Notes: a model not told the origin generated them from the letters alone. A DNA stretch of 64,000 nt from Photobacterium galatheae (GCF_000695255.1 NZ_JMIB01000023.1:62001-126000), one strand, 5' to 3'. Shown: positions 44,156 through 53,367, counted from the first letter of the stretch. A program made the numbers and translations.

Positions 44156-45990
44156 TGCAAGAAATTCAAGAACATAAATACAGTGTGGGGATCGACTTAG
44201 GTACAACCCACTGCGTTCTGTCTTATGTTGATTTACAACAGGACGAAGCCCCCGTTCAAATCATGCCGATTGCCCAACTCACCGCACCTGGCAGTGTCGA
44301 GGAAAAATCGCAGTTGCCTTCGTTTATGTATCAGGCACATGAATCTGAACTTGCGCCAGGTGATACCGCATTACCCTGGGATGCGCAGCCGAATGCAATT
44401 GTCGGTGCTATGGCCCGTAGTCTGGGCAGTAAAACACCGATTCGTCTGATTGCCAGCGCCAAAAGCTGGCTTTGCCATGGCGGCGTGAACCGACGGGATG
44501 CATTCCTGCCATTGAACGCACCGGAAGAAGTGGAAAAAGTATCCCCCCTTGAGGCCACTCGTGCGTACCTGAGCCATCTGGCGAAAGCATGGAATCACCA
44601 GCACCCGGATGCGTCTTTATTTGAGCAGGATGTCACCATCACGGTTCCGGCATCTTTCGACCCGGCCGCACGCGATCTCACGGCTGAAGCAGCACGTGAA
44701 GTCGGCTTTCAGCATCTGACATTGCTGGAAGAACCACAAGCAGCGGTTTATAGCTGGATTAAAAACAACGACGAAACCTGGCGGGATCAGGTCAGCGTTG
44801 GTGATATTGTGCTTGTGGTCGATATTGGCGGTGGTACCACAGACCTATCGCTGGTTGCAGTCACGGAAGAAGACGGCAACCTGACGCTGAATCGTGTCGC
44901 GGTTGGCGATCACATTCTGCTGGGCGGCGATAACATGGATCTGGCACTTGCCTTCCGACTGAAAGCCAAACTCGCCCAAGAAGGTAAACAGCTTCAGCCG
45001 TGGCAGATTCAGGCGATCACCCATGCCTGCCGGGATGCGAAAGAAGCACTGCTGAGCGACGAAAACCTGCGCGCTGTGCCGATCGTCGTTCCGAGCCGCG
45101 GTTCGAAACTGCTGGGCGGCACCCTGCAAACCGAACTGACCCAGGAAGAAGTACAGCAAACACTGGTTGAAGGCTTCTTCCCGCAAACCAGCATCGAAGA
45201 ACACCCGGTTGAAATGCAGCGTGGCGCCCTGACTCAAATGGGTCTGCCTTATGCGCAGGATGCCGCCATTTCGCGCCATATTGCCGGATTCCTGAGTCGT
45301 CAGTCTTCTGCGGTTGATGAGCTGTTTGACAGCTTCGAACAAATCCACGAAGGCTTTATCCGCCCGACCGCAGTGCTGTTTAATGGGGGGGTGCTGAAAT
45401 CTGATCTGCTCTCACAACGCCTGATGTCCATTATTAACCAATGGTTGACCACAGGTGGTAGTGCTGAAGCAATACGCCTGCAAGGGTTGGATTTAGATCT
45501 GGCTGTTGCACACGGTGCTTCTTATTACGGTTCTGTTCGTAAAGGAAAAGGCGTTCGTATCCGTGGTGGTATCGCCAGCAGTTACTATGTCGGAATTGAA
45601 AGCGCCATGCCAGCGATTCCGGGGATGGAGCCACCTGTTGAAGCCCTGTGTGTCGCACCTTTCGGGATGGAAGAAGGCAGTCAGGCTGATGTGCCAAGCC
45701 GAGAGTTTGGTCTGATCATCGGCCAACCGGTTACATTCCGCTTCTTCGGTTCAACCGTCCGTCGTGAAGACGCACCAGGAACCCTCTTGGACTGGTGGCA
45801 ACCTGAAGAACTGGAAGAACTCCCTGCAATTCAGGTCACTTTGCCGGTTTCCGATGGCCGAAGCGCCGGTGAAATCGTACCGGTGAAACTTGCCGCCCGT
45901 GTAACTGAACTGGGTACATTATGCCTGGAAGCCATTCCGACCGATGGTGGTCAGAAGTGGCAAGTCGAGTTCGACGTTCGGGATAACTAA
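44155..45990 (+). CDS. Hsp70-family protein 1 (DnaK-like ATPase, atypical)
   Basis: Cytoplasmic protein of 611 residues with a DnaK-type ATPase: SVGIDLGTTHCVLSYV (phosphate 1), VVDIGGGTTDLSLVAV (phosphate 2), LLEEPQAAVYSWI. The C-terminal 100 residues look like a short beta substrate-binding domain (GEIVPVKLAARVTELGTL) without the helical lid or EEVD end. The order DUF2760, Hsp70, Hsp70-plus-domain recurs in gammaproteobacteria to my knowledge and is uncharacterised. Coupled translation with the DUF2760 gene suggests a complex. Confidence 0.9.
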   Translation: MQEIQEHKYSVGIDLGTTHCVLSYVDLQQDEAPVQIMPIAQLTAPGSVEEKSQLPSFMYQAHESELAPGDTALPWDAQPNAIVGAMARSLGSKTPIRLIASAKSWLCHGGVNRRDAFLPLNAPEEVEKVSPLEATRAYLSHLAKAWNHQHPDASLFEQDVTITVPASFDPAARDLTAEAAREVGFQHLTLLEEPQAAVYSWIKNNDETWRDQVSVGDIVLVVDIGGGTTDLSLVAVTEEDGNLTLNRVAVGDHILLGGDNMDLALAFRLKAKLAQEGKQLQPWQIQAITHACRDAKEALLSDENLRAVPIVVPSRGSKLLGGTLQTELTQEEVQQTLVEGFFPQTSIEEHPVEMQRGALTQMGLPYAQDAAISRHIAGFLSRQSSAVDELFDSFEQIHEGFIRPTAVLFNGGVLKSDLLSQRLMSIINQWLTTGGSAEAIRLQGLDLDLAVAHGASYYGSVRKGKGVRIRGGIASSYYVGIESAMPAIPGMEPPVEALCVAPFGMEEGSQADVPSREFGLIIGQPVTFRFFGSTVRREDAPGTLLDWWQPEELEELPAIQVTLPVSDGRSAGEIVPVKLAARVTELGTLCLEAIPTDGGQKWQVEFDVRDN

Positions 45991-46011
45991 GTTCTACACA
46001 ACTTTCTTTCT

Positions 46012-46040
46012 AACGGCGCATCAATTTGCGCCGTTATTTT
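46012..46040 (+). terminator. Terminator between the two Hsp70 genes
   Basis: AACGGCGCA and TGCGCCGTT pair around TCAATT and are followed by ATTTTA. It would reduce readthrough to the second gene. Confidence 0.7.
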
Positions 46041-46107
46041 ACCCGGCCCCAGCACAACACAATCACCACGCTTGCGGGCAGCCGGGTTGAAATACTCGGA
46101 GTCATAC

Positions 46108-48933
46108 ATGTCTTCTCCCCGTTATTTAGTCGGTATTGATTTAGGCACCACCCATACCGTTGTTGCCTGCTGCCCTATCTCCAGCGCATTGCAAAATGAA
46201 ACTGTAAAAATTTTCGACATTGATCAATTAATCGCACCCGGCGAAGTGGCACGTAAACCTTTACTGCCATCCTTCAGGTATCATCCGACACCGGGAGAAA
46301 TCCCGTCTGAACAGTGTGTATTGCCCTGGGATGTCCAGCCCGTTGACGGTGATTTCCCAGAAGCAATTATCGGTGAATATGCCCGCGAACTGGGCGCCAA
46401 AGTTGAAGGCCGACAAGTCACCAGCGCGAAAAGCTGGCTCTCTCATACCGGTGTCGACCGAAACCAGCCGATTCTTCCCTGGGCTGCTGCAAAAGGCGTA
46501 AAAAAAATCTCTCCGGTGATTGCCAGTGCCAGCTATCTGAACCATGTCAGACAAAGCTGGGACTATCATCACCCGGATGCAAAACTGGCTCAGCAAGATG
46601 TGGTTATCACCATTCCCGCATCTTTTGATGAAGGTGCCAGAGCACTGACCGTTGAAGCTGCAAAACTGGCAGGCTTGCACAATATTGTTTTGCTCGAAGA
46701 ACCTCAGGCAGTGTGCTACGACTGGTATGCACGACATCACAATGAAGCTGAATCTTTACTGAAAGACATCCCTTTACTGATGGTCTGCGACGTGGGCGGA
46801 GGAACAACTGACCTGAGCCTCATCCGGGTCAGCTATCAAAATGAACGTCTTCAACTGGATCGGATTGGTGTGGGTGATCATCTCATGCTGGGGGGAGACA
46901 ATCTGGATCTGGCTTTAGCACATCTTGCTGAAAGCAACCTCAATGGCAATGGAAAGCGTCTCAACGCTGCTGCGCTATCAAAACTGATTCAACAGGCGCG
47001 TCTTGCCAAAGAACAACTGCTCGCTGATCATGCACCCGAACAGGCCACGATCACTTTGCTTGGCAGCGGTGCCAAACTGATTGGCGGCAGCCGTTCCGTT
47101 CCAATTAGCCAGGCACAAGTCCGTGAGATTGCTTTGGATGGTTTTTTTCCAGTTTCTGCTTCCAATGCATATCCAAGTCAGCGGCAAAGCGCTGTCGTCG
47201 AGTTTGGCCTGCCTTATGCCTCTGATCCAGCGGTCTCAAAACATCTTGCTAAATTTATTAGCGACCACGACATAATTTGTCGTGAAGCACTGAAACAAGC
47301 TGGCGCAGAACCAGAAGAGGACGTTGCTGCCGTCCCACCCGCAGTGTTGCTCAATGGCGGCGTGTTTAACAGTAACATTCTGACAAAGCGGATTGCCGAT
47401 GTCTTTACACATTGGAGAAATGACGGCGTCACTCTTCTGGATAATCCTCACCCGGATCTGGCTGTCGCATATGGTGCCGTCGCCTACGGAAAAGCCAGGC
47501 ATGGCGCACAACTCAAGATTGGCGGTGGTTCTGCCCGTTCATTCTTCCTCGAGTTAGATAATCAATCGCCCCCTTCAGGTATCTGCCTGTTGCCCCGAGG
47601 AACAGAGGAAAGCAAAGAAATTCTGCTCTCTGACAGAAAATTTGCGCTCACGCTGGGAGAACCGGTCCGTTTTCATTTGTTTGCGACCAACGAATATGCT
47701 CCGATCAATGCCGGTGAGATTATCACGCTGGATCATCCACATATGGTGCCTCTCCCCCCGTTCATCGTGACGTTGGATAGCGAAACGGACAGAGAATCTT
47801 TAGCTGCGAATCAAAAAGACAGAGTCAGCGTCACGCTTGCCTGCCAATTAACGGAAGTCGGTACCCTGCAACTTGAATGCATTGACACTGAGAATCCAGC
47901 CAAACGCTGGCAAGTTGAGTTTTCGGTTCGCAAAGCCGCTACAGCAATCCCAGACGATCAAGCAACGGCGCAAGACACCACAGTTGTCGCAGCACTGCAA
48001 CAGGCCACCGAAGCGATTCAAAAAGCCTATGGCGGAAGCAAAAAGCATGCGGATGACAAGCCCGTGAAAACGCTGAGGCATGATTTGGAAAAATCGCTAG
48101 GGAAACGTGAGGCGTGGGAAATGTCACACCTCAGACCCCTGGCTGATACTTTTATTGAAAGTAAAAAACGCCGCCGCCGCTCAGTGGCTCACGAACAAAA
48201 CTGGTTCAAGTTAGCAGGCTATACATTACGTCCGGGATTTGGCGATCCGGTCGACAATTGGCGTATCAACCAAATTTGGCCACTTTATCAGCAGAATCTC
48301 CAGTTTCATCAGTCTGTACAGAGCTGGAATGAATGGTGGATTTTCTGGCGACGTGTTGCGGGCGGACTCAATCAGATTCAGCAAGAGACAATTTATAAGG
48401 ACATTGCAAAATATATTCATCCAAGTGCAAGTCGGCAGCCCAAACTGACAAAAGAATTGCAGGAACGAGGCTACGAACAAATGGTTCGGCTGGCTGCATC
48501 GCTCGAAAACATCTCTTTTGAGAAAAAATTACAGCTAATTGAATGGCTGTTCTCGCGATTACAAAAACCACAATATGCTCAAGCCCATTGGTGGGCAATT
48601 GGGCGTATTGCCAGCCGCTTCCCGCTCTACGGTAGTCGACACAATTTACTCAGCGGACAACATATTGTCTATTGTTTACCCGAATTACTCGACGCTGACT
48701 GGCGAGAAGAGCCAGAAATCGCTCTTGCAGCCGTCATGATGACACGTAAAACAGGAGACAGAACCCTGGATATTGATGAAGCGCTTCGGCAGCAAGTAAT
48801 CAATAAACTGCAAACAAGCAAAGTCCCAGACAGTTGGATCAGTATGGTGGCGGAAGTCAAAGTTCTATCACAGGAAGAAAATCAACGCGTATATGGCGAT
48901 TCTTTGCCGCGCGGCCTCATGCTACTAGAGTAA
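46108..48933 (+). CDS. Hsp70-family protein 2 with C-terminal DUF3731-like extension
   Basis: Cytoplasmic protein of 941 residues. The first 600 residues are a second DnaK-like ATPase (YLVGIDLGTTHTVVACC, VCDVGGGTTDLSLIRV, LLEEPQAVCYDWY) and a short beta domain. A linker near 620-660 is followed by about 300 helical residues with many Trp (WNEWWIFWRRVAGG, YAQAHWWAIGRIASRFPLYG), which fits DUF3731 by memory. The ATG at 46108 has GGAG eight bases upstream; a TTG at 46072 is not needed. The paralogue pair suggests two Hsp70s that work together; the extension may be a dedicated client or helper domain. Confidence 0.88.
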   Translation: MSSPRYLVGIDLGTTHTVVACCPISSALQNETVKIFDIDQLIAPGEVARKPLLPSFRYHPTPGEIPSEQCVLPWDVQPVDGDFPEAIIGEYARELGAKVEGRQVTSAKSWLSHTGVDRNQPILPWAAAKGVKKISPVIASASYLNHVRQSWDYHHPDAKLAQQDVVITIPASFDEGARALTVEAAKLAGLHNIVLLEEPQAVCYDWYARHHNEAESLLKDIPLLMVCDVGGGTTDLSLIRVSYQNERLQLDRIGVGDHLMLGGDNLDLALAHLAESNLNGNGKRLNAAALSKLIQQARLAKEQLLADHAPEQATITLLGSGAKLIGGSRSVPISQAQVREIALDGFFPVSASNAYPSQRQSAVVEFGLPYASDPAVSKHLAKFISDHDIICREALKQAGAEPEEDVAAVPPAVLLNGGVFNSNILTKRIADVFTHWRNDGVTLLDNPHPDLAVAYGAVAYGKARHGAQLKIGGGSARSFFLELDNQSPPSGICLLPRGTEESKEILLSDRKFALTLGEPVRFHLFATNEYAPINAGEIITLDHPHMVPLPPFIVTLDSETDRESLAANQKDRVSVTLACQLTEVGTLQLECIDTENPAKRWQVEFSVRKAATAIPDDQATAQDTTVVAALQQATEAIQKAYGGSKKHADDKPVKTLRHDLEKSLGKREAWEMSHLRPLADTFIESKKRRRRSVAHEQNWFKLAGYTLRPGFGDPVDNWRINQIWPLYQQNLQFHQSVQSWNEWWIFWRRVAGGLNQIQQETIYKDIAKYIHPSASRQPKLTKELQERGYEQMVRLAASLENISFEKKLQLIEWLFSRLQKPQYAQAHWWAIGRIASRFPLYGSRHNLLSGQHIVYCLPELLDADWREEPEIALAAVMMTRKTGDRTLDIDEALRQQVINKLQTSKVPDSWISMVAEVKVLSQEENQRVYGDSLPRGLMLLE

Positions 48934-48961
48934 AAATTCGCTTATTAAGCTTACGTTAGGG

Positions 48962-49007
48962 TATGACTGCTATTATACCGGGCATCAAACCTGCCCGGTC
49001 AGTCATA
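48962..49007. repeat. Nested inverted repeats in the leader of the KorA-like gene
   Basis: Outer arms TATGACTG (48962-48969) and CAGTCATA (49000-49007), inner arms CCGGGCA (48978-48984) and TGCCCGG (49092 is not used; 48992-48998). Together they form a two-part hairpin of about 46 bp between the Hsp70-2 stop and the KorA-like ATG. It lacks a T tract. Confidence 0.6.
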
Positions 49008-49043
49008 TCCAGCAGGACAAAAAGGAATAACAAGCGAGTAGTT

Positions 49044-49253
49044 ATGGCTATCACACGAGAACAATATAAAGTAATTGCTGATCGCATTTTCAAGTCCCAA
49101 AACCAACGCACTGCTGTAGAAGCTGTCGTTTTCGAAGGCTTATCAAGTTACGAAGCCGAAAAACGTTTTGGCGTCCCCAAGGGAACCCTATCACGCAATG
49201 TCCGTAAATATAAAAACGAAGTCGACTACATAACAACAGTTAATCGAGCATAA
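49044..49253 (+). CDS. KorA/TrfB-like DNA-binding protein
   Basis: Basic protein of 69 residues. The helix-turn-helix is VVFEGLSSYEAEKRFGVPKG followed by TLSRNVRKYKNEVD, like TrfB/KorA regulators of plasmids. Start at ATG 49044 (MAITREQYKV) with GAG six bases upstream; a longer frame to 48963 would include the nested repeats. It is a chromosomal stand-alone copy, 110 bp after the Hsp70-2 gene, and faces a convergent H-NS-like gene. Role unknown. Confidence 0.75.
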   Translation: MAITREQYKVIADRIFKSQNQRTAVEAVVFEGLSSYEAEKRFGVPKGTLSRNVRKYKNEVDYITTVNRA

Positions 49254-49254
49254 T

Positions 49255-49289
49255 AAAAAAAGGAGAGTTTTCACTCTCCTTTTTTTTAT
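49255..49289. terminator. Bidirectional terminator between the KorA-like and H-NS-like genes
   Basis: AGGAGAGT and ACTCTCCT pair around TTTC, with a run of A before and a run of eight T after, between converging genes. Confidence 0.92.
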
Positions 49290-49328
49290 TTCAATTTTCT
49301 GTACAACCTGTCTGATAGTTCAGTCAGA

Positions 49329-49637
49329 TTATTCCTCGACTACAGAAGAATCCATCAACTCTTCAGGATGAACGCCGTCTTTCTCCATCATAGCCAGAAT
49401 CTCAGTCATTCTTACCTGACGAGCTTCCTCTTTAAATTCATTCAATACAGCAATTAAATCATTTATTTTTTGCAACGGGATGCGCTTAATGACAGCACGC
49501 TGTCTGCCTGGAACTTCATCCGCAAAATCAATCAGAGCCTGACGATAATCTGCTCTCGACTCCTGTAGTTTTTTACCGCTCTCTACATTCTTGAGCATCG
49601 CACTCAGTGCTTTTTCCGCATCCGAAAAGTTTGTCAT
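49329..49637 (-). CDS. Small coiled-coil protein, possibly H-NS-like without the DNA-binding domain
   Basis: Acidic helical protein of 102 residues with AGAGGT before the ATG. Its C-terminal half, EARQVRMTEILAMMEKDGV followed by HPEELMDSS, looks like the linker of H-NS-type proteins (K/R..ML..DGI..EEL). The C-terminal DNA-binding motif of H-NS (around TWTGQGRTP) is absent. It could be an H-NS N-terminal-like modulator, or an unrelated small coiled-coil. The assignment is by eye only. Confidence 0.6.
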   Translation of the reverse strand: MTNFSDAEKALSAMLKNVESGKKLQESRADYRQALIDFADEVPGRQRAVIKRIPLQKINDLIAVLNEFKEEARQVRMTEILAMMEKDGVHPEELMDSSVVEE

Positions 49638-50122
49638 GAATTACCTCTAAACACTATTTTCTGCAAACAGCACTTTCTTGTCATCGTTTCACACCTTCAT
49701 GACAACCTTTGTGCTATTTGAAATAGAGTAAACATTAATAAAGATTTAACCACGATCCCATGAGAGATCACGAGATCAGCATTCAGCCACTAAACTAACG
49801 TTCAGACTCCCGCTAACGCCAGTGTGATAAATTCGGTCTACACACATAATTATTATAGAAAACTCTGACGAGGATGAAAGAGTAGTCAGCGAGTTAATAA
49901 ATAATAACCCCAGACTTTGTTCTTGTGAACATAATTTTTGTCAGCTTGACAATTCTATGACCAAACCATGTGAGCGACCATCGTGTTTTCCCCACCAGCA
50001 GACAACGCGATTCGGACACGAGAATCCTATAAAAATGGTGGAAAATCACTCATCAAACAAGTTCACTGGCCCATCAATCGGATCGTTTGGTGAAAAAATC
50101 AACTATTTCTCAGCAATTTAGC
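49638..50122. other. Intergenic region before tRNA-Pro
   Basis: About 485 bp of AT-rich sequence. No open frame with a ribosome site, and no strong repeat was found. It contains the upstream region of the H-NS-like gene. Confidence 0.4.
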
Positions 50123-50152
50123 TTTACTCAGCCCTTTAAGGGTTGCTAATAT
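50123..50152 (+). promoter_or_regulatory. Predicted promoter of tRNA-Pro
   Basis: TTTACT (50123-50128) and TAATAT (50147-50152) are 18 bp apart, about 38 bp before the tRNA. Predicted by eye. Confidence 0.4.
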
Positions 50153-50190
50153 AGCCCTCGTTGAGTTAACTTAACAACAAAGCCTTTTGG

Positions 50191-50267
50191 CGGACATTAG
50201 CGCAGTTTGGTAGCGCACTACTCTGGGGGAGTAGGGGTCGCTGGTTCGAATCCAGTATGTCCGACCA
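50191..50267 (+). tRNA. tRNA-Pro, anticodon GGG
   Basis: The 77-base gene begins CGGACAT and ends ATGTCCGACCA, with the CCA encoded. The D arm is GCGC...GCGC, the anticodon arm CTACT-CTGGGGG-AGTAG with anticodon GGG (reads CCC), and the T arm GCTGG-TTCGAAT-CCAGT. A cytosine at position 1 fits Pro tRNAs. It is a single tRNA, not in a cluster. No duplicated 3' end was seen in the following 5.8 kb. Confidence 0.95.
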
Positions 50268-50389
50268 AAGGGCTTTTTTATTTTTCATATATTCTCTTCC
50301 GAAATTTGTCATCCCTCGAAGTTTTTCCAAAACTTATTTTAGCAAATGCTACACAAGACTATGATATGCCTTTTACTCAGGAGCATAAT

Positions 50390-50569
50390 ATGGAATCAGT
50401 ACCATATTGCACAGCATGCGGACAGGTTGAAGAGTTCATCATTATTCATGAGCATAGATATATCTGTATTTGCGGCTATCAATTTAGTTGCTTCTACCTT
50501 TTACCGTCAGAAACGATTGCAAGCGTCCCTCCTTCCCCGCCACCATCTTTTGAATTTCATATTCACTAA
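50390..50569 (+). CDS. Small Cys-rich protein, possible zinc ribbon
   Basis: Open frame of 59 codons with ATG preceded by AGGAGCATAAT, a strong ribosome site. Four cysteines fall as CTAC near the start and CIC 15 residues later, then a Pro/Ser-rich tail. The pattern C-x2-C...C-x-C suggests a zinc ribbon. It begins 123 bp after the tRNA and is likely real but unclassified. Confidence 0.5.
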   Translation: MESVPYCTACGQVEEFIIIHEHRYICICGYQFSCFYLLPSETIASVPPSPPPSFEFHIH

Positions 50570-51039
50570 GGCGCACATTTAAAAGCGTTTATTTCACCCT
50601 GCCCATGACACTGTCTTGAAACAGTCCTGAATAGATTCAGACACTCTTCTCACACCAAAATTCGATTAAAAAAAGACCAAACCAGGTTAAATTCAGTTTG
50701 AAATTCTGTTAACAAGAGATGAAATACAAGTTTTCAAAGTGTACGGACAAGTCATGTCAAATAAATAACAAGCCATTGAAAATAAAAGAATATAGTTGTG
50801 TTTCTTTGTAAATATTATGATATTAACAATTCATAACTCAGTGAAAACGTGATCCAGATCCCGAGCCATTTTTAGAATTTTATGCTAACTTCTGCCGCGC
50901 AAATTAAGTCACTATATCAACGAATGGGGATTCCTTTCGCCATGTTGCACATTGCAAACTGGTCATGGATTGCACCCATCACTTGGGACACAACTTGTTG
51001 TCCTGCGTCTTAGTCAGTATGACATCACAGGAACATTCT
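50570..51039. other. Long leader of the alanine/glycine symporter gene
   Basis: About 470 bp, AT-rich. The glycine-riboswitch core (with its paired GGAGAG and CACCGAAGG-type blocks) that precedes this family in some vibrios was looked for and not found. An in-frame open stretch precedes the ATG at 51040 without a ribosome site. Confidence 0.4.
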
Positions 51040-52521
51040 ATGAATGCAACGCTTAACAATTGGATCGCCTCACTTAATGAGACATTAATGTCCATCATTG
51101 GCGATATCAATGGACTGCTTTGGGGCCACCTTCTTGTATACCTCCTTGTTATTGTAGGTATCTATTTCACTATTCGCCTCGGCTTTATCCAAATCCGCCA
51201 GTTTCGTCATGCCATTGGTGTATTGAACAAAGGCAAAGATTCAGATGCTGGCATCAGCTCTTATCAGGTATTCTGCACTTCGATGGCAGCCCGCGTAGGT
51301 ACGGGAAATATGGCCGGTGTCGCTGTTGCACTGACCGCCGGTGGCCCTGGTGCTATCTTCTGGATGTGGGCAATGGCACTGTTTGGTATGGCAACGGCCT
51401 TTGTCGAATCGACCCTGGCTCAAGTCTATAAAGTCAAAGATGTTGACGGCCAGTACCGCGGTGGTCCGGCATATTATATGGAACAAGGCCTTGGCCAACG
51501 CTGGATGGGCACGTTGTTCTCCATCTGCCTGATTATCGCCTTTGGTCTGGTCTTTAACGCTGTACAGGCCAATACCATTACAGCCGCCCTCAACCATTCG
51601 TTCGATTTCGATCGCAATTTGATGGGTATCGCCATTGTACTCTTCTCTGCCTTCTTCATCATGGGCGGTTTGAAATCTGTTGCAAAAGCATCGTCACGTA
51701 TCGTACCCATCATGGCTGTTGGTTATCTGGCAATTGCATTGCTGATCGTCGCGATGAATTATTCTGAACTGCCAGATGTCATCATGCTGATTGTGAACAG
51801 CGCATTCGGCTGGCAAGAAGCTGCAGCAGGTGGCGTGGCTTACACCATTGCTCAAGCGATGCAAAGTGGTATCGCCCGTGGTCTGTTCTCGAATGAAGCT
51901 GGTATGGGTTCTGCTGCGAACGTTGCTGCAAGCGCAACACCAAATCCAAACCACCCTGCTTCACAAGGCTTTGTTCAGATGCTGGGTGTTTTTGCAGATA
52001 CGATTATTATCTGTACGGCTTCAGCAGCAATGATCATGCTTTCAGGCGTCATGGATCAGCCCGACGCAGCATCAGGCATCGGCCTGTTGCAACAGGCACT
52101 GACCAACGAACTGGGTGACTGGACGACCTACTTCATGGCTGCTGCAATCGTACTGTTCTGCCTCAGTTCCATTATTGCAAACTACAGCTATGCTGAAACC
52201 AACATCATGTTCCTGAATGGAAACAGCAAGAAAGGTCTTCTGGCATTCCGCCTGATCGTGCTGGCAATGGTCATGTTCGGGTCTGTCGCTTCTCTGCCGG
52301 TTGTCTGGAATATGGCAGATGCCTCAATGGGCTTGATGGCACTGATCAACATCATTGCACTGGTGCTGCTGTCTAATCTGGCCATTAAGGTGATTAAAGA
52401 CTATGAAGCTCAGGTGAATAAAGGTCTCGTACCAACGTTCGACCGCACGAAGTTCCCAGAGCTCAGCAAACTGGATGGTGCATGGCATCCACAACCAGAA
52501 ACCGCTGAAGAGTCGAAATAA
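51040..52521 (+). CDS. Sodium:alanine/glycine symporter (AGCS family)
   Basis: Inner-membrane transporter of 493 residues with about 10-11 hydrophobic segments. Start at 51040 (MNATLNNWIASLNET) with AGGA seven bases upstream. Family blocks are ARVGTGNMAGVAVALTAGGP (split), GIARGLFSNEAGMGSAANVAAS and the conserved ETNIMFLNG segment. It imports alanine or glycine with sodium; which one is not readable. Closed by the 52553 terminator. Confidence 0.93.
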   Translation: MNATLNNWIASLNETLMSIIGDINGLLWGHLLVYLLVIVGIYFTIRLGFIQIRQFRHAIGVLNKGKDSDAGISSYQVFCTSMAARVGTGNMAGVAVALTAGGPGAIFWMWAMALFGMATAFVESTLAQVYKVKDVDGQYRGGPAYYMEQGLGQRWMGTLFSICLIIAFGLVFNAVQANTITAALNHSFDFDRNLMGIAIVLFSAFFIMGGLKSVAKASSRIVPIMAVGYLAIALLIVAMNYSELPDVIMLIVNSAFGWQEAAAGGVAYTIAQAMQSGIARGLFSNEAGMGSAANVAASATPNPNHPASQGFVQMLGVFADTIIICTASAAMIMLSGVMDQPDAASGIGLLQQALTNELGDWTTYFMAAAIVLFCLSSIIANYSYAETNIMFLNGNSKKGLLAFRLIVLAMVMFGSVASLPVVWNMADASMGLMALINIIALVLLSNLAIKVIKDYEAQVNKGLVPTFDRTKFPELSKLDGAWHPQPETAEESK

Positions 52522-52552
52522 ACCAGACCGGTTCAAAAGCAATTCAAACCTC

Positions 52553-52582
52553 AAGCCAGCATGCATGAAATGCTGGCTTTTT
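52553..52582 (+). terminator. Terminator of the alanine/glycine symporter gene
   Basis: AAGCCAGCAT and ATGCTGGCTT pair around GCATGAA and continue with TTTTAATTTTT. Confidence 0.88.
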
Positions 52583-52749
52583 AATTTTTAGGCCCCTTAA
52601 CATCACCTCACTTAGCCTCACTCAATGGAAAATGAATCAGTGTGAATAAGAAACTTACCATTGTGGTTCACCTCTTCATCAGCATGAATCTAAGCGGCAA
52701 TTTTCCTCCTCTCAGCGTCAAAGCTAATTAAATTAAATCATAGGTTTAT

Positions 52750-53049
52750 ATGACTCAGCTGATCATTGAAGTATTGCTATACTTAACCGGTACGATGAGT
52801 TGCTATTGTCTCACGAAGAAATTTGCGTCGTTTATCGCAGAAAGAATGAATCATGACTTTTGGACATACATCTTTGTTTTAACCAATGGTCTTTTACTGG
52901 TAACTCAACATTACAGCATCATGGACAATGGGCAATTTTTCTTACTCGATTTCATTCACTACCAGTTCACACCTGTCACGCAACTACTTGCGATTCCTGC
53001 AATCATGCTTCAGTGCTCAATTTTCCCAAGACAAAAGACAACTTTATAA
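52750..53049 (+). CDS. Hypothetical small membrane protein
   Basis: Open frame of 99 codons. Three hydrophobic segments are visible (IIEVLLYLTGTMSCYCL, YIFVLTNGLLLVT, TQLLAIPAIMLQC). The ribosome site (TAGGTTTAT) is modest. No family recognised. It sits alone between the symporter and the kinase region. Confidence 0.45.
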   Translation: MTQLIIEVLLYLTGTMSCYCLTKKFASFIAERMNHDFWTYIFVLTNGLLLVTQHYSIMDNGQFFLLDFIHYQFTPVTQLLAIPAIMLQCSIFPRQKTTL

Positions 53050-53367
53050 ATTTGACGCACTCACACCTCATATTCCCCCCTCCACCGTGTGGTGTGCTGG
53101 GGGATAGCAGCGCCCGCTGTATAGCCCACTTTCGACGATTGGCGCAGCAAGGCAAAAAAATGGACGAACTTCAAGTAGGTATCTTGTCCACTTCCTGTAT
53201 TCGTTTTGATCTTCATAAACATCACTGACTTTTGTTTGCCAATTTGCTAGCTCCCCCTCAATGACTGACTTGTAACCCTCTGAAAATCTTGACTAGACTT
53301 GGAGGGAATAGTTTTTGGTCGGTTGCTTTCAAGCAGTCAAAACTCAAATTGATTTCAGAAGGGTTCA
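53050..53367. other. Intergenic stretch with G/C-rich hairpins
   Basis: Holds ATTCCCCCCTCCACCGTGTG... with a GGGGGAT partner near 53100 (stem of about 7 bp, inner CCAC/GTGG) and a neighbouring CAGCG-CC-CGCTG palindrome (53108-53119). It could be a structured RNA leader or the end of one. A plus-strand open frame here has no support. Confidence 0.4.

Noticed and set aside
50570..51039. Glycine riboswitch before the alanine/glycine symporter
   Set aside because: Looked for because some vibrios have one, but the GGAGAG and paired CACCGAAGG-type core were not found.
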